64,000 nucleotides of DNA, taken from positions 124,001 to 188,000 of the forward strand of contig JADJFV010000034.1 of the NCBI GenBank assembly GCA_016708435.1. Reading direction: 5' to 3'. The stretch's first letter is position 1; each line of letters opens with the position of its first letter. Positions 55,701 through 64,000 of this stretch are shown in pieces. The stretch is from Leptospiraceae bacterium. GTDB lineage: Bacteria > Spirochaetota > Leptospiria > Leptospirales > Leptospiraceae. The notes under the pieces were generated by a model. That model had not been told where the DNA came from, searched no databases, and saw nothing but the letters and a program-made list of their open reading frames with translations. Position numbers and translations under genes: made by a program.

Positions 55701-56836
55701 ATAGAAAGGACGATAAAATATTACTTCCAGCCAAATCGACATTAGGCGTTATGGGAAGTGGCCAGTTGGGAAGAATGTTTGCCCAGAAGGCGAAAGAAAG
55801 AGGATATGCGGTTAAATGCTATTCACCCGAAACAAATACTCCAGCAGGCAAAGCAGGTGTGATTGAAGTTGTGGGTAATTACACTGACTCTGAAAAATTA
55901 AAAACATTTTTACGATCCATTGATGCTTTAACGTTTGAGTTTGAAAATATACCGGAAGCTGCGCTCCATACAATTGCGGAAGTAATCAAAGAAACCGGAC
56001 TTAGAGTTGCTCCTTCTGTAGAGTCGATTCGAATATCGCAAAATAGATTTAAAGAAAAAGAGTTTTTCAATCAAAGAGGACTTAAGACTACTTCTTATTT
56101 GTATTTAAACAACATCGAGACACTTTATTCAAACCAGGACAAACTTCAATTTCCGTGCATATTAAAGACCAATCAATTTGGCTACGATGGAAAAGGGCAG
56201 GGTAAGTTTCAAAATTTTTCTGAGCTAGAACTATTTTTAAAATCACAACCAAAGATTGATCATATTGTAGAGCAGATCGTAAATTTTTCCTGTGAAATTT
56301 CCGTAGTCGCCTGCAGATTTCAGAGCGGCAAAATGTTATTTTACCCTCCGTCCGAGAATACTCATAAGAATCATATCTTAGATATATCTATTCATCCGGC
56401 AAGAGTCTCCGATGAAATAAAATCAAAAGCAATGGAGGCTACAAGAGTATTGCTGACTTCACTCAATTATGTAGGGGTTCTTGCACTAGAATTTTTCGTT
56501 ACTGAAAAGGATGTAATATGCAATGAATTTGCTCCAAGACCTCATAATTCAGGTCATTTTTCGATGGATGCATCTCGATTTTCTCAATTTGAATTACAAT
56601 TGCTAACTCTTTGTAATTTAGAATTGGATATGGATCATTTACAAACCAAAACTTGCGTCATGAAAAATATCATTGGCTTTGATTTCATGGAAAAAGAAAA
56701 GATGTATACCGAGTTTTTAATGAGAAATGATTATCGCCTTCATCTTTATCAAAAGGACGAGGCAAAAATCGGAAGAAAAATGGGACATTGGAATTATCTA
56801 GGAAATAAATCTTACGATGAAGCATTTCCTGAATAA
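55697..56836 (+). CDS. purK: 5-(carboxyamino)imidazole ribonucleotide synthase
   Basis: ATP-grasp enzyme that carboxylates AIR to N5-CAIR for PurE. The 379 residues begin with a Rossmann-like GVMGSGQLGRMFAQ (about 17-30), then the ATP-grasp domain (PCILKTNQFGYDGKGQG, about 155-171) and the metal site ICNEFAPRPHNSGHFSMD. The start is GTG at 55697, overlapping the purE stop as GTGA. It ends the murF-purE-purK run, and no terminator is visible in the 200 nt downstream. Confidence 0.95.
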   Translation: MNRKDDKILLPAKSTLGVMGSGQLGRMFAQKAKERGYAVKCYSPETNTPAGKAGVIEVVGNYTDSEKLKTFLRSIDALTFEFENIPEAALHTIAEVIKETGLRVAPSVESIRISQNRFKEKEFFNQRGLKTTSYLYLNNIETLYSNQDKLQFPCILKTNQFGYDGKGQGKFQNFSELELFLKSQPKIDHIVEQIVNFSCEISVVACRFQSGKMLFYPPSENTHKNHILDISIHPARVSDEIKSKAMEATRVLLTSLNYVGVLALEFFVTEKDVICNEFAPRPHNSGHFSMDASRFSQFELQLLTLCNLELDMDHLQTKTCVMKNIIGFDFMEKEKMYTEFLMRNDYRLHLYQKDEAKIGRKMGHWNYLGNKSYDEAFPE

Positions 56837-57037
56837 TTGAATTTATTGATTGAAAAAAATAGATTTAAAATTACAAAGACTATGTAAGCTCTGTGTATGA
56901 TAATCAGAATAAAACTACTTTAATAAAGCTCTTTGATTGTCGAAGATGTAATTAAAGTAACATTAGATTTTTCTAATATGGTTTACCGGAATACTACATA
57001 GACTCTTTGAAAAATTATAAAATTGGATTATAGAATC

Positions 57038-57499
57038 ATGACAAAAAAAATAGCCTTAATATTCTTATTGCATTTACTTTTTTTTAGTTCTACCTTGTTC
57101 TCTGAGACTATCCTTTTAAGGAATGGACAAATCATTCAGGGAAAAGTATTAGGGCATGATTCAGAGTCTGTAACGATTAATACGGAAGGCGCAACAAAGG
57201 TAATTCCCAAGAGCACTGTTCATAAAGTTATTTTTTCGTCTAATTCAGCGGATATACAAAAAATAATTCAAGAAAAGAAAAAACAGGCAAAGTTACAGAA
57301 AAAATCCGATTCGGACAGACCGGATGACGATGAGGAAATATCCTCCTTAGAAGAAATGGTCGATGACAAACAAGATATTACTAAGAAGGTCAGCATGCTT
57401 GAACAAAAAATCGACAAGTATGAAAAGAAAATTTCAAACTTACGAAGTAAAATCAGTAAGCTGAAGCAGAAAATTAAAAGTAAGTCTAACGCTGAGTAG
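57038..57499 (+). CDS. secreted Sm-like-domain and coiled-coil protein
   Basis: Protein of 153 residues. It has a signal peptide (MTKKIALIFLL, ending before ETILLRNG), then a small beta-barrel-like unit (ILLRNGQIIQGKVLGHDSESVTI, then VIPKSTVHKVIF) that resembles the Sm-like units found in many spirochaetal exported proteins. An acidic patch follows, then a coiled coil to the end (about 100-150). The frame opens at TTG 57023, but ATG 57038 begins the signal peptide and is preferred. It converges on ispH with only 3 nt between stops. Role unknown; possibly a surface or periplasmic adaptor. Confidence 0.65.
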   Translation: MTKKIALIFLLHLLFFSSTLFSETILLRNGQIIQGKVLGHDSESVTINTEGATKVIPKSTVHKVIFSSNSADIQKIIQEKKKQAKLQKKSDSDRPDDDEEISSLEEMVDDKQDITKKVSMLEQKIDKYEKKISNLRSKISKLKQKIKSKSNAE

Positions 57500-57502
57500 G
57501 CG

Positions 57503-58441
57503 TTACTTTAAAAGCTCTTTGGGTAACTTGAAATTCATTGAGTCCTCTCTAGAGTCTGGAAAGTTTTCTACTATTACATCTGGATAGAAACTTAGAATTT
57601 TTGCGATGATCTCGTCAATCAATACTTGTGGAGAGGATGCACCGGCAGTAATTCCCATTGTTTCTATATCCAAGCGATCTAAATCTTCTTTTTTTATTTC
57701 ATCTGCAGAGCTGACTCGAAATGACTTTGCTTTTTTCTTTTGAGCAAGTTGGACCAATCGCATTGAGTTAGAGCTATTAGGCGCTCCTATCACTAGCATT
57801 GCATCAATGGAATCCATCATTGACTCTACTGCTTCCTGTCTTTCCGTTGTAGCGTAGCAAATATCGTCTTTATCGGGATGCTCTACACTTGGGAAAACTT
57901 CTGCAATTTTATCGATTACTTTTTTTGTGTCACTCACCGATAGAGTTGTTTGCATTAAGTAGGTCAGTGGTTTATTCGGATTAACCTTTCCTTTAAGAGA
58001 CAATACATCTTCTTCGGACTCAACTAAGAACATTTCTGCTTCGCCCATAGTTCCAATTGCTTCATCATGTCCTTCGTGTCCAATGTATATAATTTGGTGG
58101 GTTTCTTTTAACTTCTTTGCCTTTCTATGAACTCTCGTTACAAGAGGACAGGTTGCATCCCCAATGCGCATATTTTTATCTTTTGCAGTCTGAACAACTT
58201 CTGGTGAAACACCATGTGCGCTGAAAATTACAATGGAACTTTCAGGTGCTTCATCGAGTTCATTGATAAATTTAATTCCTTTTTTTTCCATATCATTTAC
58301 GACTCGCCTATTATGGACAATTTCTTTACGCACATAGATTTGCTCGTTTTGATAAATAGAATGAACATTCTCCACGAAGGATATTGCATATTTGACGCCA
58401 GCACAAAAACCGCGCGGATTGGAAAGATATATTTTATTCAA
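57503..58441 (-). CDS. ispH: 4-hydroxy-3-methylbut-2-enyl diphosphate reductase
   Basis: IspH (LytB) is the last MEP-pathway enzyme and yields IPP and DMAPP with an iron-sulfur cluster. Its 312 residues show the three cluster Cys: SNPRGFCAGVKYA (about 13), DATCPLVTRVH (about 97) and DDICYATTE (about 195), together with His in IVHNRRVV and GHEGHDEAIG. It starts at TTG with an AAGGA 7 nt upstream. No overlap with neighbours; an SH3 lipoprotein lies upstream on the same strand. Confidence 0.95.
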   Translation of the reverse strand: MNKIYLSNPRGFCAGVKYAISFVENVHSIYQNEQIYVRKEIVHNRRVVNDMEKKGIKFINELDEAPESSIVIFSAHGVSPEVVQTAKDKNMRIGDATCPLVTRVHRKAKKLKETHQIIYIGHEGHDEAIGTMGEAEMFLVESEEDVLSLKGKVNPNKPLTYLMQTTLSVSDTKKVIDKIAEVFPSVEHPDKDDICYATTERQEAVESMMDSIDAMLVIGAPNSSNSMRLVQLAQKKKAKSFRVSSADEIKKEDLDRLDIETMGITAGASSPQVLIDEIIAKILSFYPDVIVENFPDSREDSMNFKLPKELLK

Positions 58442-58515
58442 GGGGGATTCCTTTTATTCTTTAAAACTATAAAGTTATTCTTTTTAAATCTTAGACCAGA
58501 TGCAATCAAAAATTC

Positions 58516-59919
58516 TCAATAAATTGTAAAGGAAAAAAGAAGCAAATGAGAAGAACTTTTTTTTCCTTGCGGAATACAAAGTTCCCAAGAGTTAATCGCG
58601 TCTCTCTCAATTTTCGTATTTTGAAAAAACTCTTTGTCATTGCCATTCAAAATCGAAAAATGAATTTTTGATTCCATTTCATTAATGAATTTTAAATCAA
58701 AAGTTATCGGCTTATTTTTCTCTATGCCAAAGTCCAGTTCTTTTGAATTCATATACAACTTATGATTTTCAACTTCTAGTTTTAATAGAGTCTTTGAATT
58801 TGAACTCATTACACCCTTTAGGTAAAATAGAATTATCCGCTCACTACTATTTTGATCGGAGAAAACGGTTGTGATTCTTTGTGTGTCTTTTTTTAGTTTT
58901 TTACAGACTCCTTGCACTAAGGAAGTTGGATAAATTGGAAAGCCAATGTTTGCATCTACTATTTCTTTTTTGGATGCAGAATAATTTCCATAGAAACCAT
59001 CTGGAATTTCTTGTGGATTCCAATCATTGAAGTCCACTGTTATAAAATTACTTAGTTTTGAAATTTCTTTCTCAAATGATTTTGCCTTTGCCGAATTGAA
59101 ATTACTTTTTTTTAAGAAAGGAGAAAAAATCCATCCGACTGTGTCCGTCTTCCAAACATATATTTGAATCCACTTTCCCGTTTTGTTTCCTATGCTGGTA
59201 GTGTTATAATCAGAGTCTACTTGAAAGACTTCTTCTTCATTTAGTTTTCCAATATTCGCATTTTCAGTGCCAGGACCTGATCGCAAATTTACATTAGTCC
59301 CTTCTGAAATAAAGAAATGATTTTTTAAATCTGTCTCGTCTTTGCTAGCTAGAAAATGTAGAATTTGAATAAATTTTTCTTTTGCTTCATCACTTAGGCT
59401 TATGATAATGCCTAGTTTCATTGATTCAATCCACACTGCCTTAAATTCTTGTAAGAAAAGCCTTGGATCTATTTCCAAAATATCCATTAGTAAAAAACTA
59501 TTTTCCGAAATTTCATTCGTGCTGAAAGTATATTTGAATCTATCCAATATTGATTTGTTTTTATAGTATTTTGAATTTGTAATAGATTTTTCATAGATAT
59601 CATCTATCGTTGGTAAATTACCATTATCCGTAGTAATGATTTTTATTTTTAAGCCAGTCTTAGTTTCTAAACTATGGAAGTATTGTTTATTTGAATACTT
59701 TTCTTCTGTCTTTTTTTTTCGTAGAAAACTTTGAAACTTGGAAATACCTTTAGAGCTAAGGTAGAGCTCTTCTTCTGTTAGCTTGGATTTATTCTTATTG
59801 GAGAATTCTAAAAGTTTTTCGTATTCCTCTTTTTCTAACCAGTTGTTTATTTTTTCGAGATTAGTCTTGGAACAGCTTGTAATGAGGATAATGAGTAATG
59901 GGAATAGAATTTTATACAT
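58516..59919 (-). CDS. SH3b-domain lipoprotein
   Basis: Protein of about 467 residues. The signal peptide MYKILFPLLIILITSC ends in a lipobox (Cys16), so it is probably anchored in the outer or inner membrane. The frame also opens at 59952, giving an 11-residue longer leader; neither start has a good ribosome site. A bacterial SH3 domain sits in the middle: GTNVNLRSGPGTENANIGKL, about 205-224, then GKWIQIYVWKTDTVGWIF. SH3b domains often bind cell-wall peptides. The flanking regions are unfamiliar, helical in the first 190 residues and beta-rich after 300. Function unknown. Confidence 0.7.
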   Translation of the reverse strand: MYKILFPLLIILITSCSKTNLEKINNWLEKEEYEKLLEFSNKNKSKLTEEELYLSSKGISKFQSFLRKKKTEEKYSNKQYFHSLETKTGLKIKIITTDNGNLPTIDDIYEKSITNSKYYKNKSILDRFKYTFSTNEISENSFLLMDILEIDPRLFLQEFKAVWIESMKLGIIISLSDEAKEKFIQILHFLASKDETDLKNHFFISEGTNVNLRSGPGTENANIGKLNEEEVFQVDSDYNTTSIGNKTGKWIQIYVWKTDTVGWIFSPFLKKSNFNSAKAKSFEKEISKLSNFITVDFNDWNPQEIPDGFYGNYSASKKEIVDANIGFPIYPTSLVQGVCKKLKKDTQRITTVFSDQNSSERIILFYLKGVMSSNSKTLLKLEVENHKLYMNSKELDFGIEKNKPITFDLKFINEMESKIHFSILNGNDKEFFQNTKIERDAINSWELCIPQGKKSSSHLLLFSFTIY

Positions 59920-60074
59920 TGCATTTTCTATTTTATAAAAGAAATTAATCATGGCAAGTAAAAATGGCTGATAGATAAGTTATATCCGCGCTGGTCTTGG
60001 AACAATTCCTTCTTTGTTTTACAAAAGCAGCGCGAAGTGATTGATTGGAAATTATTTAATGCAAATAATGGTTG

Positions 60075-61130
60075 TTATTCTACTGGGTTGATGCCTATTT
60101 TCTTTTCAATTTCTTTAATTCTAGAAGCCCATTTATTGAATGTAACTAGATGTTTTATATTCACACGAGCTTTTTGAAATTCAGCGAAGGTCATTCCCCA
60201 ATCCCAGCCAATATAAACGTCTGGCTTTTTAGGAGATGTTCTCATTCCCGTTCCTCCGGCAACGATTGTTCCCTCCGGCACATTCAAATGATCGCTAATG
60301 CAACATCCGCCGCCAATAATTACACCGTTTCCAATTGTAGTGCTACCGGCTACTCCTGATTGTCCAGCTATTATAACATTATTTCCTATGATGACGTTAT
60401 GCGCAATATGAACCATATTATCAAACTTACAACCACTACCTATAATTGTATCAGCTAACCCACCTCTATCCACTGTGCAATTTGAGCCGATTTCGACATT
60501 GTCGCCTATGATTACCTTTCCGACTTGTGGGATTTTATGATGAATTCCGCCTGAGGCTACAAACTTAAAACCATCTCCGCCAAATGTAGAGTTGCCAAAG
60601 ACTGTAAAATTATTTCCTATCTTTATTTCTCTATGAAAGACACAGTTCATACCAATGCGGGCGTTGTTTCCAATTGTAACATTCTCTCCTATCTTAACCC
60701 CATCTTCTAGAATACAATTCTCTCCAATTTGAGAATTTGCTCCAATGACAACAAAGTGGCCGATGCTTGTACCTTGTCCAATCTTAGCTGATTTGTGGAT
60801 AACGGCAGTTTCCGCAATTACCCCGTCGGGTTTGGGAGAAGGATATATGAGTTCTAAAACTTTTGCCAGTTGAATATCTACATTGTCTACTACTAAGAGA
60901 GGATAATTAGAGATACTCCCTGAAATCTCTTCATTGACTATAAGAGCAGTAGCCTTAGTTTTTTTTGCTTCCGCCAAATGTGATTTAGCTGACAGGTAAG
61001 AAATGAATTGCTCTTGGTTCGCATTCAGTGGTGCTACAGATGTGAATCGCACGGATTCAGGATTTTCCGTGTTCAAAATTTTTGAATTCGGGATTAGTTC
61101 GTATACTTGCTTTAGGGTAAACTCTTTCAA
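60075..61130 (-). CDS. lpxD: UDP-3-O-acylglucosamine N-acyltransferase
   Basis: LpxD adds the second acyl chain to UDP-GlcN in lipid A synthesis, in the cytoplasm. The 351 residues have a uridine-binding domain (about 1-105), then a left-handed beta helix of hexapeptide repeats (about 110-300, such as IGQGTSIGHFVVIG), with the catalytic His in FDNMVHIAHNVIIG, and a helical tail. The start is TTG 61130 with AAGGAG 8 nt before it. Together with the O-antigen genes it shows full LPS synthesis, as expected for leptospires and not for most other spirochaetes. Confidence 0.93.
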   Translation of the reverse strand: MKEFTLKQVYELIPNSKILNTENPESVRFTSVAPLNANQEQFISYLSAKSHLAEAKKTKATALIVNEEISGSISNYPLLVVDNVDIQLAKVLELIYPSPKPDGVIAETAVIHKSAKIGQGTSIGHFVVIGANSQIGENCILEDGVKIGENVTIGNNARIGMNCVFHREIKIGNNFTVFGNSTFGGDGFKFVASGGIHHKIPQVGKVIIGDNVEIGSNCTVDRGGLADTIIGSGCKFDNMVHIAHNVIIGNNVIIAGQSGVAGSTTIGNGVIIGGGCCISDHLNVPEGTIVAGGTGMRTSPKKPDVYIGWDWGMTFAEFQKARVNIKHLVTFNKWASRIKEIEKKIGINPVE

Positions 61131-61324
61131 TGGTTGGTCTCCTTAATTTCTATTCCATTAATTTAATTAATGTAAAAAATTTCTAGTCAAATTATATTTT
61201 GTTTTTTCTGAATTAAAAAGATTTACTATCCTAGTCATATTTCGAGAATTTGTTTCAAAGGAAATACCCTATAATGACTGATAGGCAAATTATATCTGTG
61301 AATCCACTGATGCAAACTTTCCTT

Positions 61325-62839
61325 TCAATGAAAGCGCTCTTTTAGTTCTTTTCGTAAAATCTTACCGGATAGATTTCGGGGAATTTCATTCACAATGAAT
61401 ATCTGGCGAGGAATTTTAAAGCTTGCAAAAGAATTCTTAGCAAAACTCCTTATTTCAGGATAATCAATATTAGTTCCAGGTCGTAGAACTAGAAATGCTG
61501 TGACTATTTCACCGTATTCGTTGTCTGGAATTCCGACCACAGCCACATCTACAATATTCGGATGTGTGGCTAATACGCGTTCTACTTCAATGGGATAAAT
61601 ATTTTCTGACTTTGACAGAATCATATCATTTTTCCTATCGAATAGAAATAAATACCCCTCTTCATCTAAAAGTCCAATGTCGCCCGTATGAAACCAATTT
61701 TCATCATCGAATTCTTTTTGCTCTAACCCATGAGAGTTTGTATATCCTGAAAATACATATTCCCCCTTAATACAGACTTCACCCAATTCATTTACTTTCG
61801 CTTTTTCTCCACTTTCTTTCTTTATACAAATATCCATTTCGGGAGAAGGTTTTCCAACTGAGGATAATCGGTGTATGTCTTCTTTAGTTGCGCCATCAGC
61901 AAGTCCTTTCTCCTGCACATCAAAGCGAAGTAAGGATGAAATACCACTCGTCTCCGTCAGTCCATAGGCACCTGTGAAGTAGCATTGAAAAATCTTTTTC
62001 GCATTTCTTAGAATGATTTCTGAAATGGGAGATCCACCATGCTGAATATTTCTAAGACTAGAAAAGTTAAGCTTTCCTAGCTCTGGCAAATGTAAAATAG
62101 CCTGTAGCATGGCTGGAACGAGTAGAGCGTTCGTAATTTTTCTTTCTTCAATTGCTTTAATTACGAGCAATGGATCAAATTTTCTAAAGAGAATATTCTC
62201 TCCTCCGATATAAAGGGTTAATAGCGAGTATCCAACACCACCGATATGAAAAAATGGGGCACAAACTAGGTTAATAGAATCTGCACCGAAGCCCGGAAGC
62301 TCTGTCGCCAGATTTCTAACTACAGAAAGTAAATTCTTGTTAGAAAGTGGAACTTTTTTGGGAAAGCCTGTCGTTCCAGATGTATACAATTCAACGAAGA
62401 TATCTTCTTCTGATACGAGGATGTGTTCTTTAAAAAAAATCGAAGAAAAAGAAGTGGCATTTACGGATGATAAAAGTATTTTCTTAGTTTCAATTTTATT
62501 TGCGATCTCTTCAAATTCGTTCCCGTAGAATAGAGTTTGAACTTTGGCATCGACTAGAATAGATTCAATTTCCCGCGGAGTAAGCCGCCAATTAAGGATA
62601 ATAGGTATTGCCCCCAATGCGTTTGCAGCAAATAGTAAGAATAATGTGGAAGGAGTATTGAAGTCTAAAATGGAAAATTTATCTCCCTTCTTTATTTCTA
62701 AAGATAATAGATAGTTTGCGCTTTGGTTTGTTGATTTGAGTAAATCAGAATAGGAAAAAGATCTTCCTTCAAAGAAAAGAGCTTTTCTATTTGGATGCGT
62801 ATTGGCTCGAAATTTTAAAAGTTCATAAATTGTTTTCAT
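61325..62839 (-). CDS. AMP-dependent acyl-CoA synthetase/ligase
   Basis: Adenylate-forming ligase of 504 residues, activating a carboxylic acid by AMP and usually passing it to CoA. The A3 loop is VELYTSGTTGFPKKVPL (about 147-163), followed by TGAYGLTETSG, the LFDRKNDMI hinge and the catalytic Lys in PRNLSGKILRKEL. The open frame reaches 62899 inside the SDR gene. ATG 62839 overlaps that gene's stop as ATGA and starts a normal N-terminus (MKTIYELLKFRANTHP). It is the last gene of the FabH-SDR-ligase run. Substrate could be a fatty or aromatic acid. Confidence 0.87.
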   Translation of the reverse strand: MKTIYELLKFRANTHPNRKALFFEGRSFSYSDLLKSTNQSANYLLSLEIKKGDKFSILDFNTPSTLFLLFAANALGAIPIILNWRLTPREIESILVDAKVQTLFYGNEFEEIANKIETKKILLSSVNATSFSSIFFKEHILVSEEDIFVELYTSGTTGFPKKVPLSNKNLLSVVRNLATELPGFGADSINLVCAPFFHIGGVGYSLLTLYIGGENILFRKFDPLLVIKAIEERKITNALLVPAMLQAILHLPELGKLNFSSLRNIQHGGSPISEIILRNAKKIFQCYFTGAYGLTETSGISSLLRFDVQEKGLADGATKEDIHRLSSVGKPSPEMDICIKKESGEKAKVNELGEVCIKGEYVFSGYTNSHGLEQKEFDDENWFHTGDIGLLDEEGYLFLFDRKNDMILSKSENIYPIEVERVLATHPNIVDVAVVGIPDNEYGEIVTAFLVLRPGTNIDYPEIRSFAKNSFASFKIPRQIFIVNEIPRNLSGKILRKELKERFH

Positions 62840-63636
62840 AATTTGAGTTTTCCTTGAGTAGCATACTGAATTCCCCATCCTAGATTGTAGCCTGCGCATA
62901 CTGGAATGTTTACTCCGGTGATATAGGAAGCAAGTGGACTAGCTAGGAAGGATACTGCATGAGCTACCTCCTCGCAGGTTCCTGCACGACCAATTACATT
63001 CATCTTAGAAAATGTGCTGATTAAATCTTGTGGATAATTATCATTTGTCCCAGTAGTTAGAATAATTCCAGGCGAAACCGTATTAGCCGTGATTCCAAAC
63101 CTACCTTCTTCTATCGCGAGTGTTTTTATTACGGATTCTAGTGCTGTTTTCTTAATAGAGTAGGCTGCTTGCCCATATCCACCTAGACTTGCTGTCATCG
63201 AACTAATTCCAATCCAACGTCCGAACTGGTTTTTTCTTTGTTGTGGAATACAAATAGGAAAGAGATGAAATAAATATTTTAAATCTTCTAGTATTAATTC
63301 GGTAGAATTTTCTTTTAATACAGAAAGTTTTTCAGAGGGAGTTCGAATGTATAAATTTGCAACGATTACATCTGGTATGCCCCACCGAGTTATCGCTTCA
63401 ATAAGCCGCTCGATGCTTTCGTCTTTTGATAAATCAACTGCTAAATAGGAATTATCTAAAGTAGGCAGTGACTTTACGAGTGTGGATAAACCTTGTTCTC
63501 CCCTTGCCACTGCGAAAATGCTCGCACCTTGATTAGATAGAAATTGTGAGCAAGTTCTGCCAATTCCTTTACTGCCGCCGAGGATAAGTGCTCGTTTTCC
63601 TTCGAGTGAAAAATTTTTAACGAATTCTGTGTTCAT
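62836..63636 (-). CDS. short-chain dehydrogenase/reductase
   Basis: Classical SDR of 266 residues using NAD(P)H. The cofactor loop is LILGGSKGIGR (about 16-26). The active site is Ser in ISSMTASLGGYG and YSIKK with Tyr and Lys (YxxxK), followed by NTVSPGIILT. Similar to FabG, it may reduce a 3-oxoacyl chain. It overlaps the FabH-like gene before it and the ligase after it by four bases each, which indicates one translated unit. Whether the substrate is ACP- or CoA-bound is unknown. Confidence 0.87.
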   Translation of the reverse strand: MNTEFVKNFSLEGKRALILGGSKGIGRTCSQFLSNQGASIFAVARGEQGLSTLVKSLPTLDNSYLAVDLSKDESIERLIEAITRWGIPDVIVANLYIRTPSEKLSVLKENSTELILEDLKYLFHLFPICIPQQRKNQFGRWIGISSMTASLGGYGQAAYSIKKTALESVIKTLAIEEGRFGITANTVSPGIILTTGTNDNYPQDLISTFSKMNVIGRAGTCEEVAHAVSFLASPLASYITGVNIPVCAGYNLGWGIQYATQGKLKL

Positions 63637-64000
63637 GTTTCTTTATAAATTGCTGCTCCAGCAGAATACCCTGCACCTGCTGTCACGAGTAGAATATGCA
63701 TTCCTTTCTCGATTCGTTTCGAACGGTAGGCAAAGTCCAGCGAATACGGTAGAGTAGCCGACACAATGTTCGCAGTTTCAGATATTGTAACAACTACCTT
63801 TTCTAGTGGTATATTCAGATTACTCGCAACGGCTTTCATAATTCCGAAATTTGCCTGGTGAGGGATTAGCAAATCTATATTACTTGTGGATAATCCAACT
63901 TCTTTGCAAACTTGGATTGAAAGCTGAGTCATCGCATCTATTGCATCATTGAAGATTTGTTTTCCATCTGCATTCATTTGAACTGAATGTAGATTCCTTT
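63633..64000 (-). CDS. 3-oxoacyl-ACP synthase III-like (FabH), partial at the window edge
   Basis: C-terminal part of a condensing enzyme; the frame continues without a break to the window end, so the N-terminus and the active-site Cys lie outside. The visible part holds the catalytic His in LLIPHQANFGIMKAV and the Asn in SETANIVSATLPYSL, then the GAGYSAGAAIY ending of the family. It would condense an acyl starter with malonyl-ACP or another acyl unit. Coupled to an SDR and a ligase, it may belong to a special fatty-acid-derived pathway rather than general fatty acid synthesis. Confidence 0.85.
   Translation of the reverse strand, partial: RNLHSVQMNADGKQIFNDAIDAMTQLSIQVCKEVGLSTSNIDLLIPHQANFGIMKAVASNLNIPLEKVVVTISETANIVSATLPYSLDFAYRSKRIEKGMHILLVTAGAGYSAGAAIYKET

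Noticed and set aside
61325..64000. Olefin (OleABCD) biosynthesis cluster
   Set aside because: OleD is an extended SDR of over 320 residues, while this SDR is a classical one of 266, and no OleB hydrolase is present, so the resemblance is only in enzyme classes.
1..64000. CRISPR arrays, rRNA and tRNA genes
   Set aside because: No regularly spaced direct repeats and no cloverleaf or rRNA-like stretch were noticed in the intergenic regions; a covariance search was not possible here.

Overview
The window is AT-rich, tightly packed bacterial DNA that looks like a low-GC spirochaete of the Leptospiraceae. The reasons are a DUF1564-family protein (a family described from Leptospira), a long IspG with a central insertion, relaxed lipoboxes (FLTC, FLLDC, LPLHC, LITSC), SpoIIE phosphatases and hybrid kinases, frequent TTG/GTG starts, and LPS genes (lpxD, a WaaE-like transferase, an O-antigen ligase). 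No rRNA, tRNA or CRISPR array was seen. The genus is inferred, not proven. Layout: 176-11159 (minus) holds a FadH-type reductase, a GDYXXLXY/DUF2157 membrane pair, an ankyrin membrane protein, pgsA, a SET-domain protein, a VWA/FHA protein, an orphan ABC ATPase and a glycosyltransferase. 11187-16236 (plus) holds an O-antigen ligase, uvrC and a response-regulator/kinase. 16205-21793 (minus) is an adenylate cyclase operon with two damaged envelope genes: a FecR/fibronectin-like gene with an in-frame stop, and a dodecapeptide-repeat protein with a frameshift in its signal peptide. 21899-26331 (plus) is a chain of touching genes: malQ, ispD, an aldo/keto reductase and DUF309. 26283-35752 (minus) holds a 7TM hybrid kinase, two adjacent PPK2-domain genes that look like a split two-domain polyphosphate:nucleotide phosphotransferase, a cytoplasmic alpha-amylase, an Ig-like lipoprotein, gltS and ispG. 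36070-42487 is the accessory-looking part: an RsbU-type phosphatase, a DUF2330 protein, a degenerate IS110-family element, lipoprotein and DUF3108 genes, and copies of a CACAGAG-type intergenic repeat. 42488-49745 (mostly minus) holds uvrA, a DUF1564 gene on plus, rluE, a frameshifted RlmI-like methyltransferase and citrate synthase. 49893-52425 (plus) pairs a kexin/subtilisin-like lipoprotein protease that lacks a propeptide with a secreted protein resembling a free-standing subtilase propeptide. The rest is murF-purE-purK, an SH3-like/Sm-like periplasmic protein, ispH, an SH3b lipoprotein, lpxD and a truncated FabH/SDR/acyl-CoA ligase operon. Functionally, three MEP-pathway genes (ispD, ispG, ispH) are scattered among envelope synthesis genes (murF, lpxD, pgsA, O-antigen). 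malQ and the amylase point to maltodextrin/glycogen turnover, and the PPK2 pair to polyphosphate use. The most original signals are the protease plus trans-propeptide pair, the 12-residue-repeat envelope protein in the cyclase operon, the split PPK2, and the GC-rich or CACAGAG-flanked intergenic repeats. Three otherwise normal genes carry single lesions; two of these are one-base losses in homopolymers, so assembly error must be excluded.
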